The notes under the pieces were generated by a model that saw nothing but the letters and a program-made list of their open reading frames with translations, had not been told where the DNA came from and ran no database searches. A stretch of 64,000 nucleotides of DNA, from positions 382,001-446,000 of the forward strand of contig NZ_JAUTBJ010000002.1 in assembly GCF_030819175.1 (NCBI RefSeq). The letters are read 5' to 3'. Positions 51,002 to 59,401 of this stretch are shown in pieces. How positions within the stretch are numbered: the stretch's first letter is position 1; every line of letters begins with the position of its first letter. This DNA comes from Sphingomonas sp. SORGH_AS_0879 (GTDB lineage Bacteria; Pseudomonadota; Alphaproteobacteria; Sphingomonadales; Sphingomonadaceae). The position numbers and the translations under genes are program-made.

Positions 51002-51850
51002 ATGGGTTTCGATAGAGGTAGCCGGGGCAATCGCGGCACGCGTGGTCGCGACAAGCGGGACAATTTCGGCGGCAGCGACGATTTCGGTGGCGGCGGCTTC
51101 GGCGGCGGTGACCGCTTCGGTGGTGGCGGCTTCGGCGGCGGCGACCGTTTCGGTGGCGGCGGCTTCGGCGGCGACCGTGGTGGCTTCGGCGGTGGTGACC
51201 GCGGCGGCTTCGGTGGCGGCGGCGGCGGTTTCCGTGGCGGCGGCGGTGGCGGCTTCGGCGGCGGTCGCGGCGGTGGCGGCATGCCCCCCCAGGTCGTTGG
51301 CGAAGGCACCGGGGTCGTCAAGTTCTTCAACGCGCAGAAGGGTTTCGGCTTCGTCGTGCGCGATGACGGCGGCGAGGACGTGTTCGTCCACATCTCGGCC
51401 GTCGAGCAGGCGGGCCTGACCGGTCTGGCCGAGGGTCAGCCGCTCGGCTTCACCCTGGTCGATCGCGGCGGCCGCATCTCGGCCACCGAGCTGAAGATCG
51501 AGGGCGAGCCGCTCCCGGTCCAGGACCGCGCGCCCCGCGAACCGCGTGAAGGCGGCTTCGGCGGCGACCGTGATCGTAGCCCGCGCGGCGGTGCCGCTGG
51601 CGGCTTCGGCGGCGCTCCGCAGCGTCAGCTGACCGGTGAGAAGGCGACCGGCACGGTCAAGTTCTTCAACGCGATGAAGGGCTTCGGCTTCATTCAGCGC
51701 GACGATGGCCAGCCCGACGCGTTCGTGCACATCTCGGCCGTCGAGCGCGCCGGCATGGGCTCGCTGAACGAGGGCGACCGCCTGCAGTTCGAGATCGAGG
51801 TCGATCGTCGCGGCAAATATGCCGCCGTCAACCTGCAGAACGAAGGCTGA
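51002..51850 (+). CDS. Double cold-shock-domain protein with a Gly-rich N-terminal region
   Basis: A 282-residue protein. Residues about 10-95 are a low-complexity Gly/Phe/Asp/Arg region of GGGFGGGDR-like repeats. Cold-shock domain 1 (about 100-165) has GVVKFFNAQKGFGFVVRDDG and DVFVHIS; a Gly/Arg-rich linker follows (about 178-205); domain 2 (about 215-280) has GTVKFFNAMKGFGFIQRDDG and AFVHIS, with both RNP motifs intact in each. It should bind single-stranded RNA or DNA as a chaperone. The Gly-rich arms look like those of RNA-granule proteins; this is inference. The start at 51002 follows the open-frame pattern; the 298-base upstream region (50704-51001) has no other gene. Confidence 0.9.
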   Translation: MGFDRGSRGNRGTRGRDKRDNFGGSDDFGGGGFGGGDRFGGGGFGGGDRFGGGGFGGDRGGFGGGDRGGFGGGGGGFRGGGGGGFGGGRGGGGMPPQVVGEGTGVVKFFNAQKGFGFVVRDDGGEDVFVHISAVEQAGLTGLAEGQPLGFTLVDRGGRISATELKIEGEPLPVQDRAPREPREGGFGGDRDRSPRGGAAGGFGGAPQRQLTGEKATGTVKFFNAMKGFGFIQRDDGQPDAFVHISAVERAGMGSLNEGDRLQFEIEVDRRGKYAAVNLQNEG

Positions 51851-51889
51851 TCCCTTCGTCTGATTAAGCCATCCCTTTTCGGGCGACAG

Positions 51890-51925
51890 GGCCCGGCGTT
51901 GCAGCGATGCGACGCCGGGCCTTTT
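51890..51925 (+). terminator. Rho-independent terminator after the cold-shock gene
   Basis: A perfect 10-base stem GGCCCGGCGT/ACGCCGGGCC with a 12-base loop containing a minor pairing, followed by TTTT and then CGTTTG. It lies about 40 bases after the stop. Confidence 0.85.
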
Positions 51926-52006
51926 CGTTTGTCGGCGCAGGGGATGGAGGAGATGACGTCACCGACAGCGACAAACCCGGCCAATATCGACAATAGCCAA
52001 ATCTCA

Positions 52007-52030
52007 ATATCGGGATTAAATCCCGGATAT
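52007..52030. promoter_or_regulatory. Inverted repeat overlapping the XRE-cupin start codon (operator candidate)
   Basis: The arms ATATCGGGATT and AATCCCGGATAT form a near-perfect inverted repeat around one A; only one G is unpaired. The right arm runs into the ATG at 52029. A related half CAATATCGACAATA lies just upstream. Autoregulation by the encoded XRE protein is the likely use. Confidence 0.55.
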
Positions 52031-52586
52031 GAGTGATTCGCCATCATCCCATCGTGCCTTGGCCGACCATTTGAGATTTGTTCGAACGGAACGGAATCTC
52101 AGCCTCCAGGAACTGGCCGCGTCGAGCGGGATCAGTCGGGCTACCCTGTCGCGAATCGAAAATGCCGAGGTTAGCCCGACCGCCGAAACGCTGGGGCGGC
52201 TGGCCTGCGCCTATGCCATGCCCCTGTCGCGCCTACTCGCCCCGTTGGAGCCGGGCTTTCCGCCTCTGATCCGCCATGACGACCAAAGTCTGTGGCGCGA
52301 TGCGGGAAAGGGCTTCACCCGCCGGGCCCTGTCGCCGCCTAGCGGGCAACTGTCCCTGGAAATGATCGAAGGCCGGATCGAGCCGCACCAGCATATCGCT
52401 TATGAACGTCCCGCCTTTCCGGGCCATGAGCATCACCTCGTTCTGCTGGAGGGGATGCTGAACCTTACCGTCGACGGCTTGGGATATGACCTCTTGCCTG
52501 GCGACTGCGTGCGCTATCGCCTCCAAGGTGCTTCGTCGTTCCGAACGGCGGAGGAGGGCGCCCGCTACATCATCGCGATGGTGTGA
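52029..52586 (+). CDS. XRE-family regulator with C-terminal cupin domain
   Basis: A 185-residue transcription factor. The N-terminal helix-turn-helix is clear: LSLQELAASSGISRATLSRI near residue 24 and ENAEVSPTAETLGRLACAY next. The C-terminal cupin half has EHHLVLLEGMLNLTVDGLGY near residue 136 and LLPGDCVRYR near residue 156, a small-ligand-sensing barrel. Such proteins often control amino-acid or amine metabolism genes beside them. The next gene (a GNAT) overlaps by 4 bases (GTGA). The palindrome at the start codon suggests self-control. Confidence 0.88.
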   Translation: MSDSPSSHRALADHLRFVRTERNLSLQELAASSGISRATLSRIENAEVSPTAETLGRLACAYAMPLSRLLAPLEPGFPPLIRHDDQSLWRDAGKGFTRRALSPPSGQLSLEMIEGRIEPHQHIAYERPAFPGHEHHLVLLEGMLNLTVDGLGYDLLPGDCVRYRLQGASSFRTAEEGARYIIAMV

Positions 52587-53116
52587 CGATCATGGCGGTC
52601 ATCATCACCGAATTCGATGCCGGGGCGGTGGAACAGGGGATCGAATCGCTGACCGGCATCCTTTCCGACAGCGTGAATGAGGGCGCGGCGATCGGCTTCC
52701 TGGCCCCGATGGCCGACGCGGAGGCCGCCCGCTTCTGGCGCGATCAGGTGTCGCCGGAACTGTCCGCCGGACGGCGGCGGATGTTCGGAGCCCGACGCGA
52801 TGGCGATCTGGTCGGCACGGTCCAGTTGCTCACGGCCATGCCCGCCAACCAGCCCCATCGCTGCGAGATCGCGAAGATGATCGTTCATCCCTCGGCCCGG
52901 CGGTTGGGGATCGGGCGCAGCCTGATGGGCGTCGCCCTGGATGGAGCAAGGTCGATGGGCAAGAGCCTGGTCACGCTCGACACGCGAAGCGGCGATCGGG
53001 CCCAGTCGCTCTACGCTTCGCTCGGCTTCGAGGTGGCGGGGGTAATCCCCGATTACGCCTGGGACGCGGATGGCAGGGCCCTCCACACAACGACCTATAT
53101 GTTCAAGCGTCTCTGA
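52583..53116 (+). CDS. GNAT-family N-acetyltransferase
   Basis: A 177-residue acetyltransferase, GTG start overlapping the regulator stop (an ATG three codons later is possible). The GNAT motif A is plain: IAKMIVHPSARRLGIGRSLM near residue 95, with the R-x-x-G-x-G acetyl-CoA loop, and then VTLDTRSGDRAQSLYASLGF near residue 132. The substrate is unknown. Pairing with an XRE-cupin regulator is a recurring arrangement for small-molecule acetyltransferases; it may modify an amine or antibiotic-like compound sensed by the regulator (inference). Confidence 0.85.
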   Translation: MTIMAVIITEFDAGAVEQGIESLTGILSDSVNEGAAIGFLAPMADAEAARFWRDQVSPELSAGRRRMFGARRDGDLVGTVQLLTAMPANQPHRCEIAKMIVHPSARRLGIGRSLMGVALDGARSMGKSLVTLDTRSGDRAQSLYASLGFEVAGVIPDYAWDADGRALHTTTYMFKRL

Positions 53117-53188
53117 CCCGATCACTTGCCCGCGTCGCAGGTCGCCTGTACCGATCGATACACAGATATTTGATCGGTCGAGAGGATC

Positions 53189-53656
53189 ATGACGATGCGC
53201 CCGCCGCTGCCGCCCTTCACCGCCGACACCGCCGCGCAAAAGGTCCGCGCGGCGGAGGATGCCTGGAACAGCTGCGATCCCGAGCGCGTGGCACAGGCTT
53301 ACACCCCCGACTGCCAATGGCGGAACCGGGCCGAATTCGTCACCGGTCATGAGGAGATCGTTCAATTTCTCCGCCGCAAATGGGCGCGGGAGCGGGATTA
53401 CCGCCTCATCAAGGAGCTATGGGCGCAGGAGGGCGCGCGGATCGCGGTTCGCTTCGCCTATGAATGGCATGACGATGCGGGCCGGTGGTTCCGCTCCTAT
53501 GGCAATGAGAATTGGGATTTCGCCGAGGATGGGCGGATGCGCCGCCGGATCGCGTCGATCAACGACCTGCCGATCGGGGAGGATGCGCGGCTGTTCCATT
53601 GGTCGCTGGGGGCACGGCCCGCCGATCATCCCTCGCTGAGCGATCTGGGGCTATAA
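53189..53656 (+). CDS. SnoaL-like / NTF2-fold protein (DUF1348 family)
   Basis: A 155-residue protein with the NTF2-like pattern of DUF1348: [20 protein letters not shown] near residue 22, [20 protein letters not shown] near residue 43, and [20 protein letters not shown] near residue 101, with GNENWEF-type residues conserved in that family. The function is not known; members occur beside TetR regulators, as here. It starts after 72 bases, in the usual direction of the next gene. Confidence 0.85.
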   Translation: MTMRPPLPPFTADTAAQKVRAAEDAWNSCDPERVAQAYTPDCQWRNRAEFVTGHEEIVQFLRRKWARERDYRLIKELWAQEGARIAVRFAYEWHDDAGRWFRSYGNENWDFAEDGRMRRRIASINDLPIGEDARLFHWSLGARPADHPSLSDLGL

Positions 53657-53658
53657 CC

Positions 53659-54231
53659 ATGGCGCGGTTGATCGCCGAGCGCGCCGATGCGCTGCCGGGG
53701 CTGGCGGAGGTGTTCCGCGAATATGGCTATGCGGGGGCCAGCCTCTCGCTGATCGGCACGGCGACCGGGCTGGGGCGGGGGAGCCTCTACCACTTCTTTC
53801 CCGGCGGAAAGCAGGAGATGGCCGCCGCCGTGCTCGACGATGTCGCGACGTGGTTCGAGGGTGCGGTCTTCGCTCCCCTGGATGCGGCGGACGATCCGCG
53901 CGCCGGGATCGATGCGATGATGGTCGCGGTGGATCGCTATTTCGAATCGGGGCGGCGCGCCTGCCTGATCGGGTTCTGGGGCCTTGGGGCGACGCGCGAT
54001 CCCTTTGCCGAGCGGATCGCGGGCTATTTCCGGCGCTGGATCGGCGCGCTCCAGACGTTGCTGGTGCGCGGCGGCGTGGCGGAGGGTCATGCGACGGCGC
54101 TGGCGCAGGACGTGGTCAGCGGGATTCAGGGCGCGGTCGTGCTGGCGCGGGGGCTGGACGATCCGGGACTGTTCCGCGCCACGCTCGGCCGGCTGACCGC
54201 GCGGCTCTATACCGCGCTCGCCGCCGTCTGA
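53659..54231 (+). CDS. TetR-family regulator
   Basis: A 190-residue regulator. The N-terminal DNA-binding helix-turn-helix reads FREYGYAGASLSLIGTATGL near residue 15 and GRGSLYHFFPGGKQEM near residue 36, typical of the TetR class (LYYHF motif as LYHFF). The C-terminal half is a helical ligand-binding domain with conserved ACLIGFWGLGATRDPFAERI near residue 100. It lies 2 bases after the DUF1348 gene, which it probably regulates. Confidence 0.9.
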   Translation: MARLIAERADALPGLAEVFREYGYAGASLSLIGTATGLGRGSLYHFFPGGKQEMAAAVLDDVATWFEGAVFAPLDAADDPRAGIDAMMVAVDRYFESGRRACLIGFWGLGATRDPFAERIAGYFRRWIGALQTLLVRGGVAEGHATALAQDVVSGIQGAVVLARGLDDPGLFRATLGRLTARLYTALAAV

Positions 54232-54261
54232 ATCGGGGGGACGGGCCGTCCCCCCGAAGCT

Positions 54262-55597
54262 TCAGATCGCCGCCAGCGCCTGTTCGCAATCGGCGATCAG
54301 GTCGTCGGCGTCCTCGACCCCGATCGAGATGCGGACCAGATTGTCGGTGATCCCCAGCGCCGCCTTGCGCTCGTCCGGCACCGAGAGATGCGTCATCGCC
54401 GCGGGATGGCTGGCGAGCGTCTCGGTCCCGCCCAGGCTGACGGCCAGCTTGGCGATGCGCAATGCGTCCAGGAAGCGGAAGGATTCCGCCTCGCCACCCT
54501 TGAGATAGAGCGAGAAGGTCGATCCGCCGCCGGTGCAGTGGCGGCGATAGATATCCGCCTGGCGCTCCAGGCCCGGCGTGTCGGCGAGAAAGCCGAGATA
54601 GCCGACCCGCTCGACCTTGGGGTGATCGCGGAGGAAGGCGCAGACCTTGGCGGCATTCTCGCCCGCGCGGCTCATGCGCAGTTCCAGCGTCTCCAGCGAA
54701 CGCAGCAGCATCCAGGCGGTGTTGGGGTCGCAGATGGTGCCGATCGTGTTGCGCATCGACCGGATGGTGGCGATATGCGCCTTCGACCCCAGCACGCCGC
54801 CCGCGACCAGATCCGAATGGCCGCCCGCATATTTGGTCAGCGAATAGACGACCAGGTCCGCGCCGTGCTTGAGCGGACGCTGCCACAGCGGCCCCAGAAA
54901 GGTGTTGTCGATCGCGATGGGGGGCTTTTCGGCCGCATCGGCGAAGGCCGCGTCGCGCGCCGCCGCCACCGCCTCGATATCGACCAGCGCGTTGGTGGGA
55001 TTGGCGGGGCTTTCCAGATAGATCAGCGGCACCCGGCCCATGGCGGCGGCCTTTTGCAGCACCGCGCCGATTTCCTCACGTGTCGCGCCTGCGGGGAAGT
55101 CGAGCCACTTCACCCCGAACCGGCCCAGGATGCGCCCGATCAGCGTTTCGGTCGCGGCATAGAGCGGGCCCGAATGGACGATCACGTCGCCCGGCTGGAC
55201 CATCGACAGGAACAGGGTGGCGATCGCCGCCATGCCGCTGGAGAAGGTCAGCGCATCCTCCGCCTCGTCCCAGATGGCCAGACGGTCCTCCAGGATTTCC
55301 TGATTCGGCCCGTTGAAGCGGGAATAGACCAGGCCGTCCGCACCGCCGGGGCGCTTGCCGGTGACGCCCTCGAAATGGCGCTTGCCCGCCGCGGCGTTGG
55401 GGAAGACGAAGGTCGAGGTCAGGAAGATCGGCGGCTTGAGCGACCCCTCCGACAGGACGGGGTCGAAGCCGTGCCCCATCATCAGGGTGGCGGGCGGGCT
55501 TCAGCTTGCGGTCGCCGATGCTGGTCGCGTCGCTGCTGCGATCGGTCGTCGCCGGGTTTTGGGGCGGAACGCCGGTCAGGTCGGATTCGGTCGGCAT
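54262..55597 (-). CDS. Cystathionine-synthase/lyase-family PLP enzyme, frameshifted near its start
   Basis: A Cys/Met-metabolism PLP enzyme (MetB/MetC/methionine gamma-lyase class). The main part (406 residues from the ATG pair at 55482) has LTFSSGMAAIATLFLS near residue 78, the PLP-lysine motif YSLTKYAGGHSD near 213 and LRISIGVEDADDLI-like C-terminus (NLVRISIGVED). A better start, ATG at 55597 with AAGGAG, begins MPTESDLTGV and continues IGDRKLKPA, but is joined to the rest only across a duplicated CCCG (minus strand; 55491-55498), a net +1 shift. Homologues read KPATLMMG here. Sequencing error or real. Exact substrate is not resolved. Confidence 0.85.
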
Positions 55598-55605
55598 TGC
55601 GGTCT

Positions 55606-55648
55606 CCTTGGGACATGGTGCCGCTCGGTCGGCGGCTATGCCCCAAGG
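55606..55648 (-). promoter_or_regulatory. Leader hairpin covering the ribosome-binding site of the PLP enzyme gene
   Basis: On the minus strand CCTTGGG pairs with CCCAAGG, then CAT with ATG, then GCCGC with GCGGC around a 7-base loop; the last arm is part of the AAGGAG ribosome site, 8 bases before the ATG. Folding would block translation. It does not match any SAM, SAH or other riboswitch that I know. Confidence 0.5.
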
Positions 55649-55676
55649 ATAGCGCGGCGAACGGCTTTGGCGAGGC

Positions 55677-56441
55677 TCAGCCGAGGCCGATCAGCGAAAT
55701 CTGGCGGCCATAAGAGGGTTCGCCGCGATGGGTCGCGCGACGGAAGCTGAAGAAGCGCTCCTCCTGTGCATAAGTGTCCTCGCCCAACGCGGCGACGCGA
55801 CCGACCCCGGCTTCGGCCAGGCGGTGGGCGACATAGGCCTCCAGATCGAACTGGTAATGATCGGCGCGGCGGCCATCGGCGAAGAAACGCTCATTCTCGG
55901 GCGACGCCTCGACGAAGCGGCGGAGAAAGGCGGCATCCACCTCATAGCTGGCGCGCGCGATGCACGGGCCGATCGCGGCGACGATGCGGTCGCGCTGCGC
56001 CCCCAGCGCCTCCATTGCGGCCAGCGTCGCGTCGGTGATCCCGCCGAACGCGCCCTTCCACCCCGCATGGGCGGCACCGACCACCCCGGCTTGCGGATCG
56101 GCGAAAAGCACCGGCGCGCAATCGGCGGTCAATATGCCCAGCAACAGGCCCGGACGGTCGGTCACCAGCGCATCGCCATGCGGGCGGCTATCGTCCTGGG
56201 GCGCGGTCAGTACCGTCACCGCCTCCGCCGAATGAATTTGGTAGCAGGTGACGAGGCGTGCGCCGGGCAGCACGGCGTCGCGCGCCAGGCGGCGGTTTTT
56301 GGCCACCGCATCGGCATCGTCCTCCGACCCCAGCCCGACATTCAGCCCGCCGTGAATCCCCACCGAGACGCCGCCGTGCCGCCCGAGAAAGCCATGCGCC
56401 GCCGACTCCAGCAACGGCGTCCGAATCGCCTCGACGCTCAT
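55677..56441 (-). CDS. pgeF: Peptidoglycan-editing factor PgeF (YfiH/DUF152 laccase-fold)
   Basis: PgeF removes wrongly incorporated L-serine precursors (it acts on UDP-MurNAc-L-Ser) and was once annotated polyphenol oxidase. The 254 residues show the metal-site motifs CYQIHSA near residue 65, GILTADCAPVLFADP near residue 100 and VGAAHAGWKGAFGG near residue 118, and end with FSFRRATHRGEPSYGRQIS. The ATG at 56441 overlaps the next gene's stop (ATGA), and the open frame beyond it is a shadow of that gene. Confidence 0.93.
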   Translation of the reverse strand: MSVEAIRTPLLESAAHGFLGRHGGVSVGIHGGLNVGLGSEDDADAVAKNRRLARDAVLPGARLVTCYQIHSAEAVTVLTAPQDDSRPHGDALVTDRPGLLLGILTADCAPVLFADPQAGVVGAAHAGWKGAFGGITDATLAAMEALGAQRDRIVAAIGPCIARASYEVDAAFLRRFVEASPENERFFADGRRADHYQFDLEAYVAHRLAEAGVGRVAALGEDTYAQEERFFSFRRATHRGEPSYGRQISLIGLG

Positions 56442-56947
56442 AGCGACAGCCTCATGATCCGATCCTCGTCGATCGTGTCGCCGACCGGGAAGTCGTATCG
56501 GCCGATATCGACGAAACCATAGCGGGCGTAAAAGGCCTTGGCCCGGTGATTGTCGACATAGACCGACAGGATGAGCGCGCTGGCCCCCTGCGCCCTGGCC
56601 GATGCGATGGCCCAGTCCATCAAGGCGGGGCCGACGCCCGCGCCCAGATGGCTGGCCTTCACGTAGAGCTGATAGAGTTCGATCGCATCCTCGGGCCAAT
56701 CGCCGGGGAAGCCCACGGGGCCGAGCTTGGCGAAACCGATGATCGCATCGCCCTCGATCGCGAGGCGGATGGTGAAATCGGGATGGCCGATCTGGCGGGG
56801 CAGGCCTTGCGGACCGAAGGCTTCGTCCAGAAAGGTGGCGAGGTCGGCGGGCGGATAGAGATGGCCGAAGGTCTCGGTGAACGCCGCCGCCGCCATCGCG
56901 GCCAGGGCTTCGCCATCGCCCGGCCGGGCATCGCGATAGTCGATCAT
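56438..56947 (-). CDS. GNAT-family N-acetyltransferase
   Basis: A 169-residue acetyltransferase starting MIDYRDARPGDGEALAAMAA, with motif A YQLYVKASHLGAGVGPALMD near residue 92 (G-x-G-x-G/A loop) and SVYVDNHRAKAFYARYGFVD near residue 126. The substrate is unknown. It overlaps both neighbours (pgeF and the methyltransferase gene) by 4 bases, so it belongs to one operon with lgt. Such GNATs between lgt and pgeF recur in sphingomonads. Confidence 0.88.
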   Translation of the reverse strand: MIDYRDARPGDGEALAAMAAAAFTETFGHLYPPADLATFLDEAFGPQGLPRQIGHPDFTIRLAIEGDAIIGFAKLGPVGFPGDWPEDAIELYQLYVKASHLGAGVGPALMDWAIASARAQGASALILSVYVDNHRAKAFYARYGFVDIGRYDFPVGDTIDEDRIMRLSL

Positions 56948-58026
56948 TCGCCATACCCCGCCGGCACGGGCCAGTCGGGCCGGCTGACCGCCAGCGCGCG
57001 GAACAGCGTGCCCATGTCCTGCATCAACCGGTTGCGATCGGCGAGCAGCGAGTCGGCGCGATCCGGATGCGCGCGGGCGAGGGCGGCGGTCCGCTGGTCG
57101 ATCCCCAGCGCGCCGAGCAGGTCGCGCTGCGTGACGGGACCGAAGGCGGCGAGCCCGGCGGCTTGCGCGGCGGCGGCCAGCGTCGTGAAATCGACATGCG
57201 CGCTCAAATCCTGCTCCCCCGGCCGCTCGAAGGGATTGGCATAGGCATGGCCGCGCACCGCCTGCAACGTGTCGGCGATGGCGGGGCCTTCATAGCCGTA
57301 ATCGACGATCAGCGCGGCGCCCCCCTGCGCGGCGATCCGGGCGGACAGCGTCCGCATCACCGCGACGCTGGCGGGGGACACCTCGATCACCGATCCGGCC
57401 TCCGCCTCGCGAAGTGGTTCGGGAATGATCTCGGGCGGGACCGGCGGCCCCGCGATCGGCAGGAAGAGGAGGTCCTGCGCGGCGACCAGCCGCTCGTGCC
57501 AGCCGTCCCCGCGCCGGACCAGTTGGCGGATGGGCAATGCGTCGAAGAATTCATTGGCGACGACGATCAGCGGGCGGTCGTTGGGCAGCGTCTCGACCGA
57601 ATCATGCCATGTCGCCTCGGCCACGCGCTGGCTCTGCGCGGTGCGGAGCGTCGCGCTGGTCTCGACGAAATGCACGCTGGGCGTGAACCCCGCCTTGGCC
57701 ATGGCCCGCCCGGCATCGGCGGCCAGCGTGCCGCGTCCCGGCCCGAGTTCGACCCAGTGCATCTCGGGCCGCCCGGCGCGGTCCCACAGGTCGGCGCACC
57801 ACAGGCCGACCAGTTCGCCGAACATCTGGCTGATCTCGGGACTGGTCGTGAAGTCGCCGCCGGTGCCCAGCGGATCGCGGGTGCCGTAATAATGCGCATT
57901 GGCGGCGGCCATGAACTGCGCCACCGGGATCGGCCCGGCCAGCGCGATGGCGCGGGCGAGCCGTTCGGGCAGGGCGTCCTCCGGCTCGGGCTTGTGATCG
58001 GCGGGGGGGATCAACGGGTTGGTCAT
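56944..58026 (-). CDS. NDUFAF7/MidA-type SAM-dependent methyltransferase
   Basis: A 360-residue class I methyltransferase of the family that includes mitochondrial NDUFAF7, which dimethylates an arginine in a complex I subunit. It has YYGTRDPLGTGGDFTTSPEI near residue 47 (a hallmark), the SAM loop WVELGPGRGTLAADAGRAMA near residue 92 and VVANEFFDALPIRQLVRRGD near residue 155. The ATG at 58026 is used; another in-frame ATG at 58047 is possible, as neither has a clear ribosome site. It follows lgt by 41 bases. Confidence 0.88.
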   Translation of the reverse strand: MTNPLIPPADHKPEPEDALPERLARAIALAGPIPVAQFMAAANAHYYGTRDPLGTGGDFTTSPEISQMFGELVGLWCADLWDRAGRPEMHWVELGPGRGTLAADAGRAMAKAGFTPSVHFVETSATLRTAQSQRVAEATWHDSVETLPNDRPLIVVANEFFDALPIRQLVRRGDGWHERLVAAQDLLFLPIAGPPVPPEIIPEPLREAEAGSVIEVSPASVAVMRTLSARIAAQGGAALIVDYGYEGPAIADTLQAVRGHAYANPFERPGEQDLSAHVDFTTLAAAAQAAGLAAFGPVTQRDLLGALGIDQRTAALARAHPDRADSLLADRNRLMQDMGTLFRALAVSRPDWPVPAGYGE

Positions 58027-58067
58027 GTCCTTCGCTCTGCCGTCCATGCCCCGCCGCCGCAAGGGGA

Positions 58068-58949
58068 TCAGGCGACGCTGTCGGCCCCCGCGATCGGCTC
58101 CACCCGCACGCGCCGCGCCTTGGCCGAGTTCATCAGGTACAGCCCGCCCAGGATCATCGGCACGCACAGCCACTGGCCCATATGCAGCCCGGTCATCTGC
58201 GCGAAGGCGCGCAACTGCTGATCGGGTTCGCGGAAGAACTCCACGATGAAGCGCGCGATGCCATAGCCGAGCAGGAACAGCCCCGACAGCTTGCCCGGAT
58301 CGTAGCGCGACTTTGTGCGCCAAAAGGCGAAGCTCATCACCGCGAAGAGGACAAGGCCCTCCAGCCCCGCTTCGTACAACTGACTGGGATGGCGTGCCGG
58401 ATCGGGCAGGCCGAAGGGCACCGTGCGCGGGAAGACGATCGCCCAGGGCACGTCCGACGGCTTGCCCCACAGCTCGCCGTTCACGAAATTGGCCAGCCGC
58501 CCCAGGAACAGACCGACCGGCGCGGTGCAGACCAGATAGTCGAGGATGCGCAGCCAGTTGAGCTTGTGCTTGCGCGCGAACAGGATGACGCCGACCCCGG
58601 TCCCCACCGCGCCGCCGTGAAAGCTCATCCCGCCATCCCACAGCCGGACGATGTGCAGCGGGTGCAGGAACATCTCGGGCGCGTAGAAGATCACATAGCC
58701 GATCCGCCCGCCCAGGATGATGCCCAGCGTGGCGTAGAAGACGAGGTCGTCGGCATGCGCCCGCGACATCGGCGCGCCGGGCCGGTCGAGCATCTTGCCC
58801 AGATACCACCAGCCGAACAGGATGCCGGTGATATAGGCCAGGCTGTACCAGCGCAGCGTGAAGAAGCCGATCGAGAAGACATCCGGGTGCAACCCCAGAT
58901 CCTCGAACCGGATATGGCCGGTGGCGGCCGCGAGCATGGGCAGGATCAA
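58068..58949 (-). CDS. lgt: Prolipoprotein diacylglyceryl transferase
   Basis: Lgt attaches diacylglycerol to the lipobox cysteine of prolipoproteins, the first step of lipoprotein maturation, in the inner membrane. The 293 residues show about seven membrane segments, the [11 protein letters not shown] segment near residue 104, and the signature [15 protein letters not shown] near residue 150 with catalytic Arg and Asn. It should process the lipoproteins in this window (1 and the one at 43544-44563). It heads the lgt-methyltransferase-GNAT-pgeF operon. Confidence 0.96.
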   Translation of the reverse strand: MILPMLAAATGHIRFEDLGLHPDVFSIGFFTLRWYSLAYITGILFGWWYLGKMLDRPGAPMSRAHADDLVFYATLGIILGGRIGYVIFYAPEMFLHPLHIVRLWDGGMSFHGGAVGTGVGVILFARKHKLNWLRILDYLVCTAPVGLFLGRLANFVNGELWGKPSDVPWAIVFPRTVPFGLPDPARHPSQLYEAGLEGLVLFAVMSFAFWRTKSRYDPGKLSGLFLLGYGIARFIVEFFREPDQQLRAFAQMTGLHMGQWLCVPMILGGLYLMNSAKARRVRVEPIAGADSVA

Positions 58950-59033
58950 GCGCGTTTCCCTTATCTCTGACCGGCTTCCATAGAGTGGTCGCGCGTCAAC
59001 ACCAAGACCATGGGTTCGGGGGCGGAACGTGCG

Positions 59034-59105
59034 CTTCGACGTCGCTCAGCGCGAACGAAGTCAGGGTGCATCCCAACTTCCGTTCAGCCTGAGCGAAGTC
59101 GAAGG
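59034..59105. repeat. Dispersed REP-like inverted repeat, copy 3
   Basis: A degenerate copy (59034-59057, GACGTCGCTCAGCGCGAACG) and an inverted good copy (59081-59105, containing TGAGCGAAGTCGAAG) of the element seen at 4300-4426 and 8655-8733. They lie in the 452-base gap between lgt and the molybdenum enzyme gene. Confidence 0.75.
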
Positions 59106-59170
59106 CCACGCGATAACGGTCGCCCAATTGGATTCACGCGAAGCCGCGAAGTCGCGAAGATTTTGGGTTC

Positions 59171-59315
59171 GCGCAGAGGCGCGGAGGGCGCAGAGGTGTT
59201 CGGTCCGACCGCGAGGCCGATCTGCTCATCTTGAGCGAAGAAGTCTCCCGATTGAGAGGGCGGGATGGCGGTGCGGCTGCCCCCTCTCTGCGTCCTCTGC
59301 GCCTCCGCGCGCAGA
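59171..59315. repeat. Long imperfect inverted repeat of GCGCAGAGG/GCGGAGG units
   Basis: The left arm (59171-59198) carries GCGCAGAGGCGCGGAGGGCG and the right arm (59282-59315) carries CTGCGTCCTCTGCGCCTCCG; they are partly complementary. Arms of this kind are common intergenic repeats in proteobacteria. The loop of about 80 bases shows no gene. Confidence 0.6.
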
Positions 59316-59401
59316 AACCTTCGAACGATCGACCCGCTCGCTTTCACACAGCGAAACCCCCGGCTTGCCTGACCGGCCTTCGACGTTAAGGCTCGCCCGT
59401 G

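Noticed and set aside
51080..51280. Short GGCTTCGGCGG-type repeats resembling a CRISPR or VNTR array
   Set aside because: They are in-frame codons for Gly/Phe/Asp in the cold-shock protein; there are no unique spacers.
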